NCBI GenBank assembly: GCA_035501495.1
Contig: DATJWB010000253.1
Span: 5,280-69,279 of the forward strand
Direction: 5' to 3'
Source of the DNA: JAIQFL01 sp035501495
GTDB lineage: Bacteria; Acidobacteriota; Terriglobia; Bryobacterales; Bryobacteraceae
Length of the DNA stretch: 64,000 bases
This document shows, piece by piece, positions 1-9,426 of this stretch. The notes beneath the pieces were generated by a model. The model saw only the letters and a list, made by a program, of their open reading frames with translations. It did not search any database and was not told where the DNA came from. Position 1 is the first letter of the stretch; each line of letters begins with the position of its first letter. The position numbers and the translations under genes were made by a program.

Positions 1-2142
1 GCTGGATTCAACGCCCGCCTGATTCGCAACGATACGTCGTCATTCGCGAGCGCGTTTGCGCGCTACGGATACGGCGCCACTGAGTTGATCGGCCTGGGAG
101 CGGACATCGACAATGCCCTCACCGCCTACATCCAGGACAAACTCGGACCCAACGCCCAACTGGCCGACCCAACCTCCGCCACCAACGGCATGGGTGCGCT
201 GCTCGGACTGGTGAACGACGATTTTCATACAGACCAGTTCAACAGCAAGGGCGCGCCGCTTCCGCAAGGGACGCCGCAGGTGCGGCGGTTCGTGGAGCAC
301 GACTACGCCCTGTATGTAGGCGATACGTTCCGGGCCACTCGTGAGTTGACCCTGAGCTTCGGGCTTCGTTGGGAGAACTTCCGGCCGCCGTACGAAGCCA
401 ATGGCCTGCAGGTCGATCCCACTGTTCCACTCAACCAGTATTTTGGCGAACGCAATTATCTGCAATCCCTGGGCGTCCCGCAGAACGCGATGCCGGATGC
501 CACCCTGAGTTGGGCCTTGAACGGCCCTTCGAATGGTCAGCCAACCTGGTGGCGGCCCGGTAATCGCAACTTCGCTCCCCGGGTGGGCTTGGCCTATGCG
601 CCCGCGGATCGCAGCGGTTGGCTCGGAAAGCTGTTTGGAACAGCCGGCGCCTTTCGCGCAGGCGCGGGCGTCACGTTCGATCGCTTTGGCAGTGACTTGA
701 TTACGCAATACGATCAGTTTGGGTCCATCGGGCTGGCCACCGCCGGCAACTTCCCGGACTCCTACAGCTTCAGCACCAGCCCCCGCTTCGACGGTTTGGC
801 GCCGGCGCTGCCTGCTCCGCCGGCCGAAACTTTCCCCGTAGTGCCTCCCAACATCGCCGCCATCGCGGGCGAATTCATGGGAATCTCGCCCGACCTCAAG
901 CCGCCGTATTCGTACGTGCTGAATGCCAGCTTCGCGCGCCAGATTCCGGGAAAGATGACGCTGGAATTGGGTTACGCCGGCCGGCTTTCCCATCGCCTGC
1001 TGATGGAGGGCGACGTCTACACACCGCTCGAGTATTTTAAGGACCCGAAATCAGGGATCACCTGGGAGCAGAATGCGAACACGGTGCGCAAGTTGTTCGA
1101 CGGCGGTCTTACGCCTGCCATGGTACAGGCCAACCCCAGCCTGGTTCCGACACTGCCCTTTGTGGAGGATCTGTGGCCGGGACTGAAGAACGCCGACTTT
1201 CCCGGCAGCGCCTCAGCCAACTATTTCAGTTGCGTCTACGCCGATTATAACGGAAGTTACCTGGATTGCCTGCACGCCGTCGATCGCAACACCACCAGCT
1301 CCTATGTGAACGGCAAGTGCCTGTCGATTTACGGCTGCTACACGTTCTTTCCCTTGCAAGGAAGTTCCATGCCCACGTGGATGAACGCCGGCACGGCGCA
1401 ATTCCACAGCCTGACCGTCTCGCTGCGACGCGCATTTTCGAGCGGGCTGGCCTTCGACTTCAACTATACCTGGTCGCATTCCATCGACCTGGGATCGGCG
1501 GCCGAATCGGGCGCGGGACAACAGGGCGCGGCCATCCAGAATATTTTCAATATCAAGGAATTTCGCGGCTCCTCCGATTTCGATATCCGCCACAACGTAA
1601 GCGCCAATTTCCTGTATGAACTGCCATTTGGAAAGGGCAGGAGGCTGCTCGGCGGCGCTCCCGGCTGGTTGAATCAGGTTGTGGGCGGTTGGCAGGTTTC
1701 GAGCGTCATCCGCTTTCGAACCGGCCTGCCGACGGCTGTCGCGGGCGACCTGGCCTACAATGCGAACTACTGGTTGAGCTCGCTCGCCATTGTTACGGGG
1801 CCGGTAAGAAGCGGTGTGCAGATCGACCAGAACGGCAATCCCAGCATCTTTGGAAACACTAGCACAGCCAATTCCTTTGAGGATGAACTGCCAGGCCACA
1901 CCGGCACTCGCGCGGCAGTACGGCTGGCTTCTATGTTCAACACCGACCTGACCCTGGCCAAAGCCTTCCGTCTGCCACACGAAGGAATGCGCCTGCAGTT
2001 TCGCGCCGAGGCGTTCAATGCATTCAACAACGTGAACTTCACCAATCCGAGCCTGTCCTTGACCTCGCCGCTGACCTTCGGCGAGTTTCAAGGCGTGATG
2101 GAACCGCGTGTCATGCAGTTCGCACTGCGCTTCGAATTCTGA
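1..2142 (+). CDS. Oar-like TonB-dependent outer-membrane receptor, 3' part
   Basis: The frame is open from base 1, so the gene begins upstream of the window; 713 residues are visible. The protein is rich in alternating aromatic/polar beta-strand segments typical of the barrel of Oar-like TonB-dependent receptors, such as YVGDTFRATRELTLSFGLRWENF and NVSANFLYELPFGKGRR, and it ends in FALRFEF, a C-terminal strand with terminal Phe as outer-membrane proteins have. The plug and carboxypeptidase-regulatory domain would lie outside the window. Such receptors are expanded in Acidobacteria, where the ligand is usually unknown. It converges on the RND pump gene 23 bases away. A full-length relative lies at 39905-43546. 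The family call is firm; substrate cannot be inferred. Confidence 0.85.
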   Translation, partial: AGFNARLIRNDTSSFASAFARYGYGATELIGLGADIDNALTAYIQDKLGPNAQLADPTSATNGMGALLGLVNDDFHTDQFNSKGAPLPQGTPQVRRFVEHDYALYVGDTFRATRELTLSFGLRWENFRPPYEANGLQVDPTVPLNQYFGERNYLQSLGVPQNAMPDATLSWALNGPSNGQPTWWRPGNRNFAPRVGLAYAPADRSGWLGKLFGTAGAFRAGAGVTFDRFGSDLITQYDQFGSIGLATAGNFPDSYSFSTSPRFDGLAPALPAPPAETFPVVPPNIAAIAGEFMGISPDLKPPYSYVLNASFARQIPGKMTLELGYAGRLSHRLLMEGDVYTPLEYFKDPKSGITWEQNANTVRKLFDGGLTPAMVQANPSLVPTLPFVEDLWPGLKNADFPGSASANYFSCVYADYNGSYLDCLHAVDRNTTSSYVNGKCLSIYGCYTFFPLQGSSMPTWMNAGTAQFHSLTVSLRRAFSSGLAFDFNYTWSHSIDLGSAAESGAGQQGAAIQNIFNIKEFRGSSDFDIRHNVSANFLYELPFGKGRRLLGGAPGWLNQVVGGWQVSSVIRFRTGLPTAVAGDLAYNANYWLSSLAIVTGPVRSGVQIDQNGNPSIFGNTSTANSFEDELPGHTGTRAAVRLASMFNTDLTLAKAFRLPHEGMRLQFRAEAFNAFNNVNFTNPSLSLTSPLTFGEFQGVMEPRVMQFALRFEF

Positions 2143-2153
2143 CGTCCCGGGGC

Positions 2154-2186
2154 TTCGATCCCGCCTCAATCCCCGGAGGGATCGAA
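2154..2186. terminator. Hairpin between convergent genes
   Basis: A perfect 9-base inverted repeat, TTCGATCCC at 2154-2162 and GGGATCGAA at 2178-2186, lies between the stop codons of the receptor and the RND pump and covers the last codons of the pump. There is no clear T-run, so it may act as a bidirectional, weak or 3'-end-stabilising terminator. Confidence 0.45.
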
Positions 2187-5100
2187 AACGTGCGAGGCCG
2201 GACGTCCAAGAATTCGCCTTCGAAGATTGGTGCACCGGATTCGGAACCTGTCCAGGTACAGATACACCACCGGTGTCGTATAGAGCGTCAGGAGTTGGCT
2301 CATCGCCAGGCCCCCGACGATGGCGATTCCCAACGGCCGGCGCAATTCCGATCCGGTTCCAGTCCCCAGGGCAAGAGGCAGTCCGCCCAGCAGTGCGGCC
2401 ATGGTGGTCATGGTAATCGGCCGGAACCGCAGCAGGCATGCCTGGAAGATCGAAGCTTCCGGCCCGCGGTGTTCCTTGCGCTCCGCTTCCACCGCGAAGT
2501 CGATCATCATGATGGCGTTCTTGATCACGATGCCGATCAGCAGGATAATTCCGATCAGCGCGATGACGCTCAGATCGGTGCGGCAGATCAGCAGCGCCAG
2601 CAGGGCGCCCACGCCGGCGGACGGCAAGGTAGAGAGAATCGTCACCGGATGAATCACGCTCTCATACAACATGCCAAGCACGATGTAGACCGCGATGAGC
2701 GCGGCGGCGATGAGAATGGGTTCGTTGCTCAGAGAGTCCTGAAAGGCCTGCGCCGTGCCGGAAAAGTTGCCATGTATAGCCGCCGGCATCCCCATACTCC
2801 TTTGCAATTCGAGCACCCGGTCCACCACCGGCCCCAGCGGTACGCCGGGCGCCAGATTAAAGGAGATCGTGACCGACGGAAACTGGCCCGAGTGATTCAC
2901 GGCCAGCGGGCTGGTATTGGCTTCGTAATGGGTGAACGCGCTGAGCGGCACCTGCCCCTTACTGCCTTTCACGTACAGATACTTCAGGCCATCGGGATTC
3001 TGCCAGAACACCGGATCCACCTCCATCACCACGTGGTACTGATTCAACTGGGTGTACATGGTGGAGACCTGGCGCTGGCCGAAAGCATCGTACAGCGTGT
3101 CGTCGATCATCTTCGTGGAGATGCCCATACGCGAGGCAGTGGCCCGGTCGATGGCCAGGGACGCTTGCAGCCCCTTATCCTGCTGGTCGCTGTTGAGGTC
3201 AACCACGCCCGGAATGTTGCGCATACTCTGCATCATCCGCGGCGCCCACAGCGCCAGGTCGGCCAGGTTGTCTCCCTGGAGTGTGTACTGGTATTGCGCG
3301 GAGCTGCCACGTCCGCCGATGCGCAGATCCTGGACTGCCTGGAGGAATAGCGTAGCCCCCGGAATGTGGGAGGCTTTCCCGCGCCGGATATGGGCTATCA
3401 CTTCATCGGCCGTCAATTTGCGTGCGCGATCGGATCGCAGGGTCACGAACATTCTGCCGGTGTTCATGGTCCCACCGCCGCCCATACCGCCACCCCCCAT
3501 CGAGCCGATCACAATAGTAACGTCCGGGTCCTCGCCCACCACCTTGACGAACTCCCCGAAACGGCTCTGCATCGCCTGAAACGAGGTCTGCTGGTCAGCC
3601 TGGATGTTGCCGGTCAAACGGCCGGTGTCCTGCTGGGGAAAGAACCCTTTGGGCACCGTGGCATAGAGATACACCGTCAGTCCCACAGTACCGACCGTCA
3701 CCAGCATAGTCACCGGCTGATGGCGCAGCACCCACGAGAGCGATTTCTCATAACCGCGGAGAATCAGGTTGAACGCTCCCTCGCTCAGGCGGTATACCAC
3801 GCCGTGGCGTTCTTCGCCGTGGCTGCGGAGGAGCCGCGAGCACATCATCGGCGTGGTCGTCAGCGACACCAGAAGCGATACCAGGATGGCGGTCGAAAGG
3901 GTGACGGCGAACTCGCGAAAGAGACGGCCCACGATGCCGGTCATCAGCAGGATGGGGATGAACACCGCAATCAGCGACATGCTCATGGTGACCACCGTGG
4001 AACCAATCTCTTTGGCGCCGATCACGGTGGCCTGCATCGGCGTCATGCCCGCTTCCAGATGGCGGGTAATGTTCTCGATCACCACGATGGCGTCGTCCAC
4101 CACGAATCCGGTGGCCACCGTCAGCGCCATCAGCGACAGATTGTCGATGCTGTAGCCCATCAGGTACATCACCCCGCAGGTGCCGATCAGGGAGACGGGC
4201 ACCGCAATGCTCGGGATAATGGTGGTGCGCGGGCTGCGCAGGAACACGAAGACCACCAGGATCACCAGCGCGATGGAGATGGACATGGTGAACTGAATGT
4301 CCCGCACGGAGGCACGGATGGTGGTGGTGCGGTCCATGGCGACCGAAATTTTCATGTCCGGCGGGATCTCCGCCTGGATCGCGGGCAGCACAATGCGCAC
4401 CCGGTCCGCAGTCTCGATGATGTTGGCGCCCGGTTGGCGGAATACCACCAGTTGAATCGCCGGTTTGCCGTCGAGTTGGCCGGCGGTGCGGATGTCTTCC
4501 ACCGCGTCGGTGACCGTCGCCACATCGGAAAGCAGCACCGCCCCGGTTTTCTGGAACGCCACCACCAAGGGACGGTACTGCTCGGCGGTCAGCAACTGGT
4601 CGGTGGTCGCGAGGGCCTGGCTCCGCTTACCGTCGCTCAACTCGCCTTTCGGCCGGTTCGCGTTAGCGGTACTCAACACCGCGCGGACATCCTCCAGGCC
4701 CAGCCCGTAGTTGTTGAGGAGGGTCGGGTTGACGTCCACCCGCACGGCCGGCAGCGAGCCGCCGCCTACGAACACCTGTCCCACACCCTGTATCTGTGCG
4801 AGTTTCTGTTGCACGATGGATGCCGCCGCGTCGTACATCCGCGCGGTGCTGTAAATGTTCGACGTGATCGCCAGAATCAGGATCGGCGCGTCAGCGGGGT
4901 TGACCTTGCGGTAGGTCGGGTTGCTCGGCAGATTGGTGGGGAGTTGGCCGCGGGCGGCGTTGATTGCCGCCTGCACATCGCGCGCGGCGGCGTCGATGTT
5001 CCGTCCCAGATCGAACTGCAGGGTGATGGACGTGGATCCGAGAAAACTGCTGGAGGTCATCTCGGTGATGCCCGCGATCCGTCCGAACTGGCGTTCCAGC

Positions 5101-5327
5101 GGTGTGGCCACGGATGATGCCATGGTCTCCGGGCTGGCGCCGGGCAGCATCGCCGACACGCTGACAGTGGGAAACTCCACCTGCGGGATGGGCGACACGG
5201 GAAGGAACTGATAGGCGACCACGCCAGCCAGGGCGATCGCGCAGGTCAGGAGTGTGGTGCCCGCGGGCCGGTGAATAAATGGCGTCGATATGCTCATGGC
5301 TCGGCACGTCCGGAGCGCCACGGGCAT
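2166..5327 (-). CDS. RND (HAE1-type) efflux permease, MdtB/MdtC-like
   Basis: At 1053 residues it has full RND length. Proton-driven inner-membrane exporter of the AcrB/MdtBC type. The start resembles MSxSxPFIxRPxxTTLL, which is followed by the first membrane helix; the FPxVSVSAxxPGASPE porter-domain motif is at about residue 60, and the VVDDAIVVIENI segment of TM4 carries the paired Asp residues needed for proton relay. A second block of helices near the C-terminus ends in TTPVVYLYLD. The first Met (5327) has an AAGGGG ribosome site; the Met at 5297 aligns better with family starts. No membrane-fusion or outer-membrane partner gene is adjacent. It follows the ArsB-like gene on the same strand with a gap of under 70 bases and may be co-transcribed with it. 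Confidence 0.93.
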   Translation of the reverse strand: MPVALRTCRAMSISTPFIHRPAGTTLLTCAIALAGVVAYQFLPVSPIPQVEFPTVSVSAMLPGASPETMASSVATPLERQFGRIAGITEMTSSSFLGSTSITLQFDLGRNIDAAARDVQAAINAARGQLPTNLPSNPTYRKVNPADAPILILAITSNIYSTARMYDAAASIVQQKLAQIQGVGQVFVGGGSLPAVRVDVNPTLLNNYGLGLEDVRAVLSTANANRPKGELSDGKRSQALATTDQLLTAEQYRPLVVAFQKTGAVLLSDVATVTDAVEDIRTAGQLDGKPAIQLVVFRQPGANIIETADRVRIVLPAIQAEIPPDMKISVAMDRTTTIRASVRDIQFTMSISIALVILVVFVFLRSPRTTIIPSIAVPVSLIGTCGVMYLMGYSIDNLSLMALTVATGFVVDDAIVVIENITRHLEAGMTPMQATVIGAKEIGSTVVTMSMSLIAVFIPILLMTGIVGRLFREFAVTLSTAILVSLLVSLTTTPMMCSRLLRSHGEERHGVVYRLSEGAFNLILRGYEKSLSWVLRHQPVTMLVTVGTVGLTVYLYATVPKGFFPQQDTGRLTGNIQADQQTSFQAMQSRFGEFVKVVGEDPDVTIVIGSMGGGGMGGGGTMNTGRMFVTLRSDRARKLTADEVIAHIRRGKASHIPGATLFLQAVQDLRIGGRGSSAQYQYTLQGDNLADLALWAPRMMQSMRNIPGVVDLNSDQQDKGLQASLAIDRATASRMGISTKMIDDTLYDAFGQRQVSTMYTQLNQYHVVMEVDPVFWQNPDGLKYLYVKGSKGQVPLSAFTHYEANTSPLAVNHSGQFPSVTISFNLAPGVPLGPVVDRVLELQRSMGMPAAIHGNFSGTAQAFQDSLSNEPILIAAALIAVYIVLGMLYESVIHPVTILSTLPSAGVGALLALLICRTDLSVIALIGIILLIGIVIKNAIMMIDFAVEAERKEHRGPEASIFQACLLRFRPITMTTMAALLGGLPLALGTGTGSELRRPLGIAIVGGLAMSQLLTLYTTPVVYLYLDRFRIRCTNLRRRILGRPASHVFDPSGD

Positions 5328-5390
5328 GAAGGCCCCTTGGCGATCACTCCAGCATATCGAAAGCCGGATGTCGTTGGATGACCAGCCTGG

Positions 5391-6653
5391 TTATAGCAGC
5401 CGAAGTGTCACGGTGGCCAGGAAAAGAGCAGGCGGCATGACGAGGCAGCCCACCTTCAGGAAACGCCAACTGCTCATCTGCGCGCCATCGCGGCGTAAGG
5501 CAATCAGCCACAGCACCGTGGCGAGCGACCCCGTCACCGAAAGGTTCGGCCCCAGATCCACGCCCACCAGTACGGCATCCCGGATCGGAGAAACCGCGGC
5601 GCCGGTCTGCAAAGCGCTGCCCACGAGCAAACCCGAGGGCAGGTTGTTCATCACGTTGGAAAGCGTGGCAATCCCGAAGGAAGCCGCCAGGTCACCCGGA
5701 ACCCGCGGCATTCTGGCCATCGTCTCGCTGAGCCGGGCGATAGCCTCCGATGCGCCCGCACGGTTGAGCGCCGCCACCAGAACGAAAAGTCCGGCGACCA
5801 GTGGAAGCACGCTCCAGGAAACTCCGCCGGCGATGGACGCGGCGCGGCGCAGCCTCAGGCGGGTGGTTGCCAGCAGAGCCATCAGTGCCGCGGCGCAAGT
5901 CGGCAGTCCCAGATCGAGGCCCAATGCCGATGCCGCTACGAGTACAGCTCCGGCTCCCGCAATTCCCCATGCCGCCCGCCTGCCTTCGGGAGTGAGAACC
6001 GTCAGGTCTGCGTCGTTGGCGATCGCGCCAGAAATCTCCTTGCGAACTGCCCATCGGAGCGCGGCGTAAGTCGCTCCCGTCGCGCAAAGCGATGGCAGGA
6101 AAAATGTTCGCAGCCAGGGGCCCAGAGGCGGCAGGGTTTTGCCATATACCACCAGGTTCGCAGGATTCGAGATGGGCAGCACGAAACTGGCTGCGTTGGC
6201 CACGAACGCACAGATCAGGACGTAAGCCACCGCATCGGTACGAGCTTTCCGCACGGCGGCGTAAACGGCAGGAGTGAGCACCACCGCCGTGGCATCGTTG
6301 GAAAGGAACACCGTGACCAGCACGCCGGCGGCATAGATCAGCACGAACAGCCGGCCGCCCGAACCCTTCGAAGCGCAGACCGCGTGGTTCGCCAGCCAGT
6401 CGAATACGCCCTCGGCCCGGGCCAGGTCGGCCAGCAGCATCATTCCCGCGAGAAACAGGTAAACATCGGTGCCGCGGCCAGCCGCGCTGAGGGCAGCGGC
6501 TGGGGAGATCAGGCCGCAAACCACCAGCAACAAGGCTCCCAGACACGCCCACACCCATTCCGGCCATTGCCGGGGCCGGAACAAGACCCCGCCAAGGGTG
6601 CCGGCCGTAATCGACCACACCAAAACTGTCTCGCTCGAACTCATTGCTTGCAT
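5391..6653 (-). CDS. ArsB/SLC13-like ion transporter
   Basis: A hydrophobic protein of about 420 residues with roughly ten membrane segments. The motif SNDATAVVLTPAVYA and the segment PISNPANLVVYGKTLP match the two re-entrant half-repeats of the ArsB / ion-transporter superfamily (TCDB 2.A.45 and relatives), which exports arsenite or antimonite or moves other anions. No arsenic genes (arsR, arsC, arsA) are next to it, so the substrate is open. The frame extends to 6722, but that would add a basic, non-family N-terminus; Met codons at 6653 or 6644 fit better. It is divergent from the kinase gene, with about 100 bases between starts. Confidence 0.8.
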   Translation of the reverse strand: MQAMSSSETVLVWSITAGTLGGVLFRPRQWPEWVWACLGALLLVVCGLISPAAALSAAGRGTDVYLFLAGMMLLADLARAEGVFDWLANHAVCASKGSGGRLFVLIYAAGVLVTVFLSNDATAVVLTPAVYAAVRKARTDAVAYVLICAFVANAASFVLPISNPANLVVYGKTLPPLGPWLRTFFLPSLCATGATYAALRWAVRKEISGAIANDADLTVLTPEGRRAAWGIAGAGAVLVAASALGLDLGLPTCAAALMALLATTRLRLRRAASIAGGVSWSVLPLVAGLFVLVAALNRAGASEAIARLSETMARMPRVPGDLAASFGIATLSNVMNNLPSGLLVGSALQTGAAVSPIRDAVLVGVDLGPNLSVTGSLATVLWLIALRRDGAQMSSWRFLKVGCLVMPPALFLATVTLRLL

Positions 6654-6738
6654 GGGAAATGCGAGTCCGCGTTGCCGGTGTCGGATCCTGCTACCACGAT
6701 TGGAACATATGCCGGCCCTCAAAAGCTGGGGCCCGCGC

Positions 6739-6744
6739 TACAAT
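6739..6744 (+). promoter_or_regulatory. -10-like box of the kinase gene
   Basis: TACAAT lies 12 bases before the chosen kinase start at 6757. No -35 box is seen at normal spacing. A transcript starting about 7 bases downstream would have a leader of only a few bases. The same arrangement recurs at many starts in this window. Confidence 0.5.
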
Positions 6745-6756
6745 TGTCAACGATCC

Positions 6757-9408
6757 ATGCCTCTGAATCGCGGCGATCGTCTGGGAATTTACGAAATCAT
6801 CAGCAGGTTGGGCGCCGGCGCCATGGGCGAGGTCTACCGCGCCCGCGACACGCGCCTCAACCGCGACGTGGCATTGAAGATCCTGCCCGCCGAGTTCGCC
6901 TCGAACCCCGACCGCCGGCGGCGCTTCGAGCAGGAATCCCGCGCCGCCAGCGCCCTCAACCACCCCAACATCGTTACAGTCTACGATGCGGGCGAAGATC
7001 AGGGCGTCTCCTACATCGTCTCGGAACTGGTAGACGGGGACTCGCTCTCGGAGCTGATCGCCCGCGGGCCGGTGCCCGTCCGAAGGGTCCTGGAGCTTGC
7101 CGCGCAAATCTCCGATGGACTGGCAGCCGCGCACGCCGCGGGAGTCGTCCACCGCGACATGAAGCCCGAAAACGTCATGCTCACGCGCGACGGCCGCGTG
7201 AAGATTCTGGATTTCGGCCTGGCGCGCTATCAGCCCGCCGCGGCGACGCCATCGGAGGGAACCGCTACCCTCACCCAGGCCGGCATGATCATGGGGACGG
7301 TCGGCTATATGTCTCCGGAGCAGGTGAGCGGCCAGCCTGCCGACCCGCGGTCGGATATCTTCTCGCTCGGCATCATCATCTACGAGATGCTGACCTCCAA
7401 GGCCGCGTTCCATTGCCCGACGTCGGTCGAAACCATGAGCGCCATTCTGCGCGCGGATCCGCCGGATTTGCCGGATACCGTTCCGCCGCCGCTGCGCGAG
7501 ATCGTGCGTCATTGTCTGGAGAAGGAGCCCGCGCGCCGATTCCAGTCCGCCAAGGATCTGGCTTTTGCCCTCCATTCCTATGCGGGCGGCTACTCCAGCA
7601 TGGTCGGTCAGGCACCATTGGCGGCCACTGTCCGGCCGCGCAACATCTGGCCGATCGCCGCCGCGGTGCTCACGCTGCTCCTGGTGTACACGGTGGCATT
7701 GCTCGTGATGCGTCCCCCCGGGGCGAACCTCGGGCAGTATCGCTTCAGCCCTTTCGCTACCGAAACGGAGATGCAAAGCGACGCCGTCTGGTCTCCCGAT
7801 GGGAAAAACGTCGCCTACCAACGGATGTTAGACAATGCCCCAAACTCCGTGATGGTGCGCAGCATGGACTCGCTCGTCCCCACCGCGATCGCCGAGGCGA
7901 ACGGCATGAAGAGTCTCTTCTGGTCGCGTGATAGCAGCCAACTGTATTTTCTGTTGGGCGACGGTCTCTGGTCGGTCAGCCGGGCGGGAGGTGCAAAGCA
8001 GCAGATCATCAAGGGTCCATTCGAGGCCGCCGACATCTCTCCGGACGGGAAGGCGATTGTCTTGTGGTACGGTTCTGACCACACGGATGAAGAGAAGGCC
8101 AAGCTTTGGATCTCGTCGCCGCCCGGCGCTCCCATTCGGGAATATCAGCCGGTCGCCTTCAAATCGATCGGCACGTTCAGCCCGGTTTACCTGCGATTTT
8201 CGCCGGACGGCCGTCAGGTGCTGCTCTCCATGTTCCGAGGCTCGGGACCCGAGACGTGGCTCCTTCCCTTCCCCGACGGCGCCCAGGGTAAGCCGCGGCA
8301 CATCTTCGCATCGCAACCCGCCAGCTCCGACGTACCCGCGCCAAGCTGGATGCCCGACAGCCGGCACGTGGTAATGAGTTTCAACGAGCCGGCCCGCATC
8401 GGGCTCTGGGTGGCGGACACCGTCAATGAGACAGCGGAGCCCCTGACCGCCGACTCGGGACGCAAAACCAAACCTTCGGTCTCGCCGGATGGAAAACGAA
8501 TCCTGTTCAGCTCCGAGCTGATCAACTTCGACCTGATGGAGATCCCCGTAAACGGCGGCCCGGTGCGCCCGCTGCTCGCCACCAATCGGGACGAGATGTT
8601 CCCGGTGTGGTCTCCCACCGGGAAGCAGTTCGCGTACGTGAGCAATCGCGACCTCCCTCCCGAGATCTGGATGAAGAGCGTGGCGGAGGGATGGGAACGC
8701 CCTCTCGTTACGCAGCGCGATTTCCCGGACGATGAGAATCGGACTTTCCTTACGCCGTCGTTCTCACCGGACGGCTCGCGAATCGCCTACGCGCGGGTCA
8801 GCGCCAGACACTTCGCGGCGATCTACATTTCGCCGGTGGCGGGCGGTTCCCCGATCCGCCTCACCAACAGCGACGAATACGAGATCGGGCCGGTTTGGTC
8901 CCCGGATGGAAATTGGATTTCGTATTTCTCGAGTAAGAGCGGCCTTGTCAAGATCAAGGTCGGCGCCAACGAGCCTCCCGTGACCCTGCTGTCGGTTGCG
9001 TGCCGGAATCCCGCGCAGTGGTCTCCGGATGGGCAGTGGATCGCTTGCGCGGAGGAGGACAAAGGCGTTGACCTGTTCACTCCCGAAGGCAAGAATTTTC
9101 ACACCATCGGCGACCGGCGCGTGTACGTCACCTGGACGAAAGACGGTAAAGCGCTCTACACGCTTGGCGACGATGCCGGCGGCCATTGGAAACTGGGCCT
9201 GCTCGATGCGAACAGCGGCACGGAGAAGATTATTTCCGATTTGGGCACCCAGTTCCGGTTTGCCTCCCCATACAACCCTTCTTTCCCGCTCAGCTTGTCG
9301 CCGGACGGCACGTCCCTCGCGACCTCCGCCCTCAATTACAAGGCGGAGATCTGGATGCTCGAAGGCTTCCGCCAACCGATGGGCTGGCTGCAGCGATTGC
9401 TGCCGTAA
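6757..9408 (+). CDS. Transmembrane Ser/Thr protein kinase with TolB-like propeller
   Basis: An 883-residue Hanks-type kinase. Glycine loop GAGAMG at 19-24, catalytic Lys41, HRDMKPEN with Asp134, DFG Asp152 and SPE at 186-188 are all intact, so it should be active. One membrane helix spans about 297-318. The rest, about 330-870, consists of repeated (W/F)SPDGK units typical of WD40/TolB-type beta-propellers and should lie outside the cytoplasm as a ligand-sensing or scaffold domain. This architecture is common in Acidobacteria. The start at 6757 places the kinase domain at the N-terminus, as in relatives; the open frame upstream encodes low-complexity shadow sequence. Only 18 bases separate its stop from the next gene, so it probably signals together with the two ATPases downstream. 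Confidence 0.93.
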   Translation: MPLNRGDRLGIYEIISRLGAGAMGEVYRARDTRLNRDVALKILPAEFASNPDRRRRFEQESRAASALNHPNIVTVYDAGEDQGVSYIVSELVDGDSLSELIARGPVPVRRVLELAAQISDGLAAAHAAGVVHRDMKPENVMLTRDGRVKILDFGLARYQPAAATPSEGTATLTQAGMIMGTVGYMSPEQVSGQPADPRSDIFSLGIIIYEMLTSKAAFHCPTSVETMSAILRADPPDLPDTVPPPLREIVRHCLEKEPARRFQSAKDLAFALHSYAGGYSSMVGQAPLAATVRPRNIWPIAAAVLTLLLVYTVALLVMRPPGANLGQYRFSPFATETEMQSDAVWSPDGKNVAYQRMLDNAPNSVMVRSMDSLVPTAIAEANGMKSLFWSRDSSQLYFLLGDGLWSVSRAGGAKQQIIKGPFEAADISPDGKAIVLWYGSDHTDEEKAKLWISSPPGAPIREYQPVAFKSIGTFSPVYLRFSPDGRQVLLSMFRGSGPETWLLPFPDGAQGKPRHIFASQPASSDVPAPSWMPDSRHVVMSFNEPARIGLWVADTVNETAEPLTADSGRKTKPSVSPDGKRILFSSELINFDLMEIPVNGGPVRPLLATNRDEMFPVWSPTGKQFAYVSNRDLPPEIWMKSVAEGWERPLVTQRDFPDDENRTFLTPSFSPDGSRIAYARVSARHFAAIYISPVAGGSPIRLTNSDEYEIGPVWSPDGNWISYFSSKSGLVKIKVGANEPPVTLLSVACRNPAQWSPDGQWIACAEEDKGVDLFTPEGKNFHTIGDRRVYVTWTKDGKALYTLGDDAGGHWKLGLLDANSGTEKIISDLGTQFRFASPYNPSFPLSLSPDGTSLATSALNYKAEIWMLEGFRQPMGWLQRLLP

Positions 9409-9411
9409 AAT
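9406..9411 (+). promoter_or_regulatory. Possible internal -10 box before the propeller-ATPase
   Basis: TAAAAT overlaps the kinase stop codon and ends 15 bases before the ATG at 9427. It could give the two ATPase genes their own transcript in addition to read-through from the kinase promoter. Based on the hexamer alone. Confidence 0.25.
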
Positions 9412-9426
9412 CAAGTTAGATCGATT

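Noticed and set aside
3366..5117. Long open frame on the + strand, 583 codons
   Set aside because: It lies inside the RND pump gene in antisense and is His/Arg/Gly/Asp-biased without domains; a shadow of a GC-rich gene.
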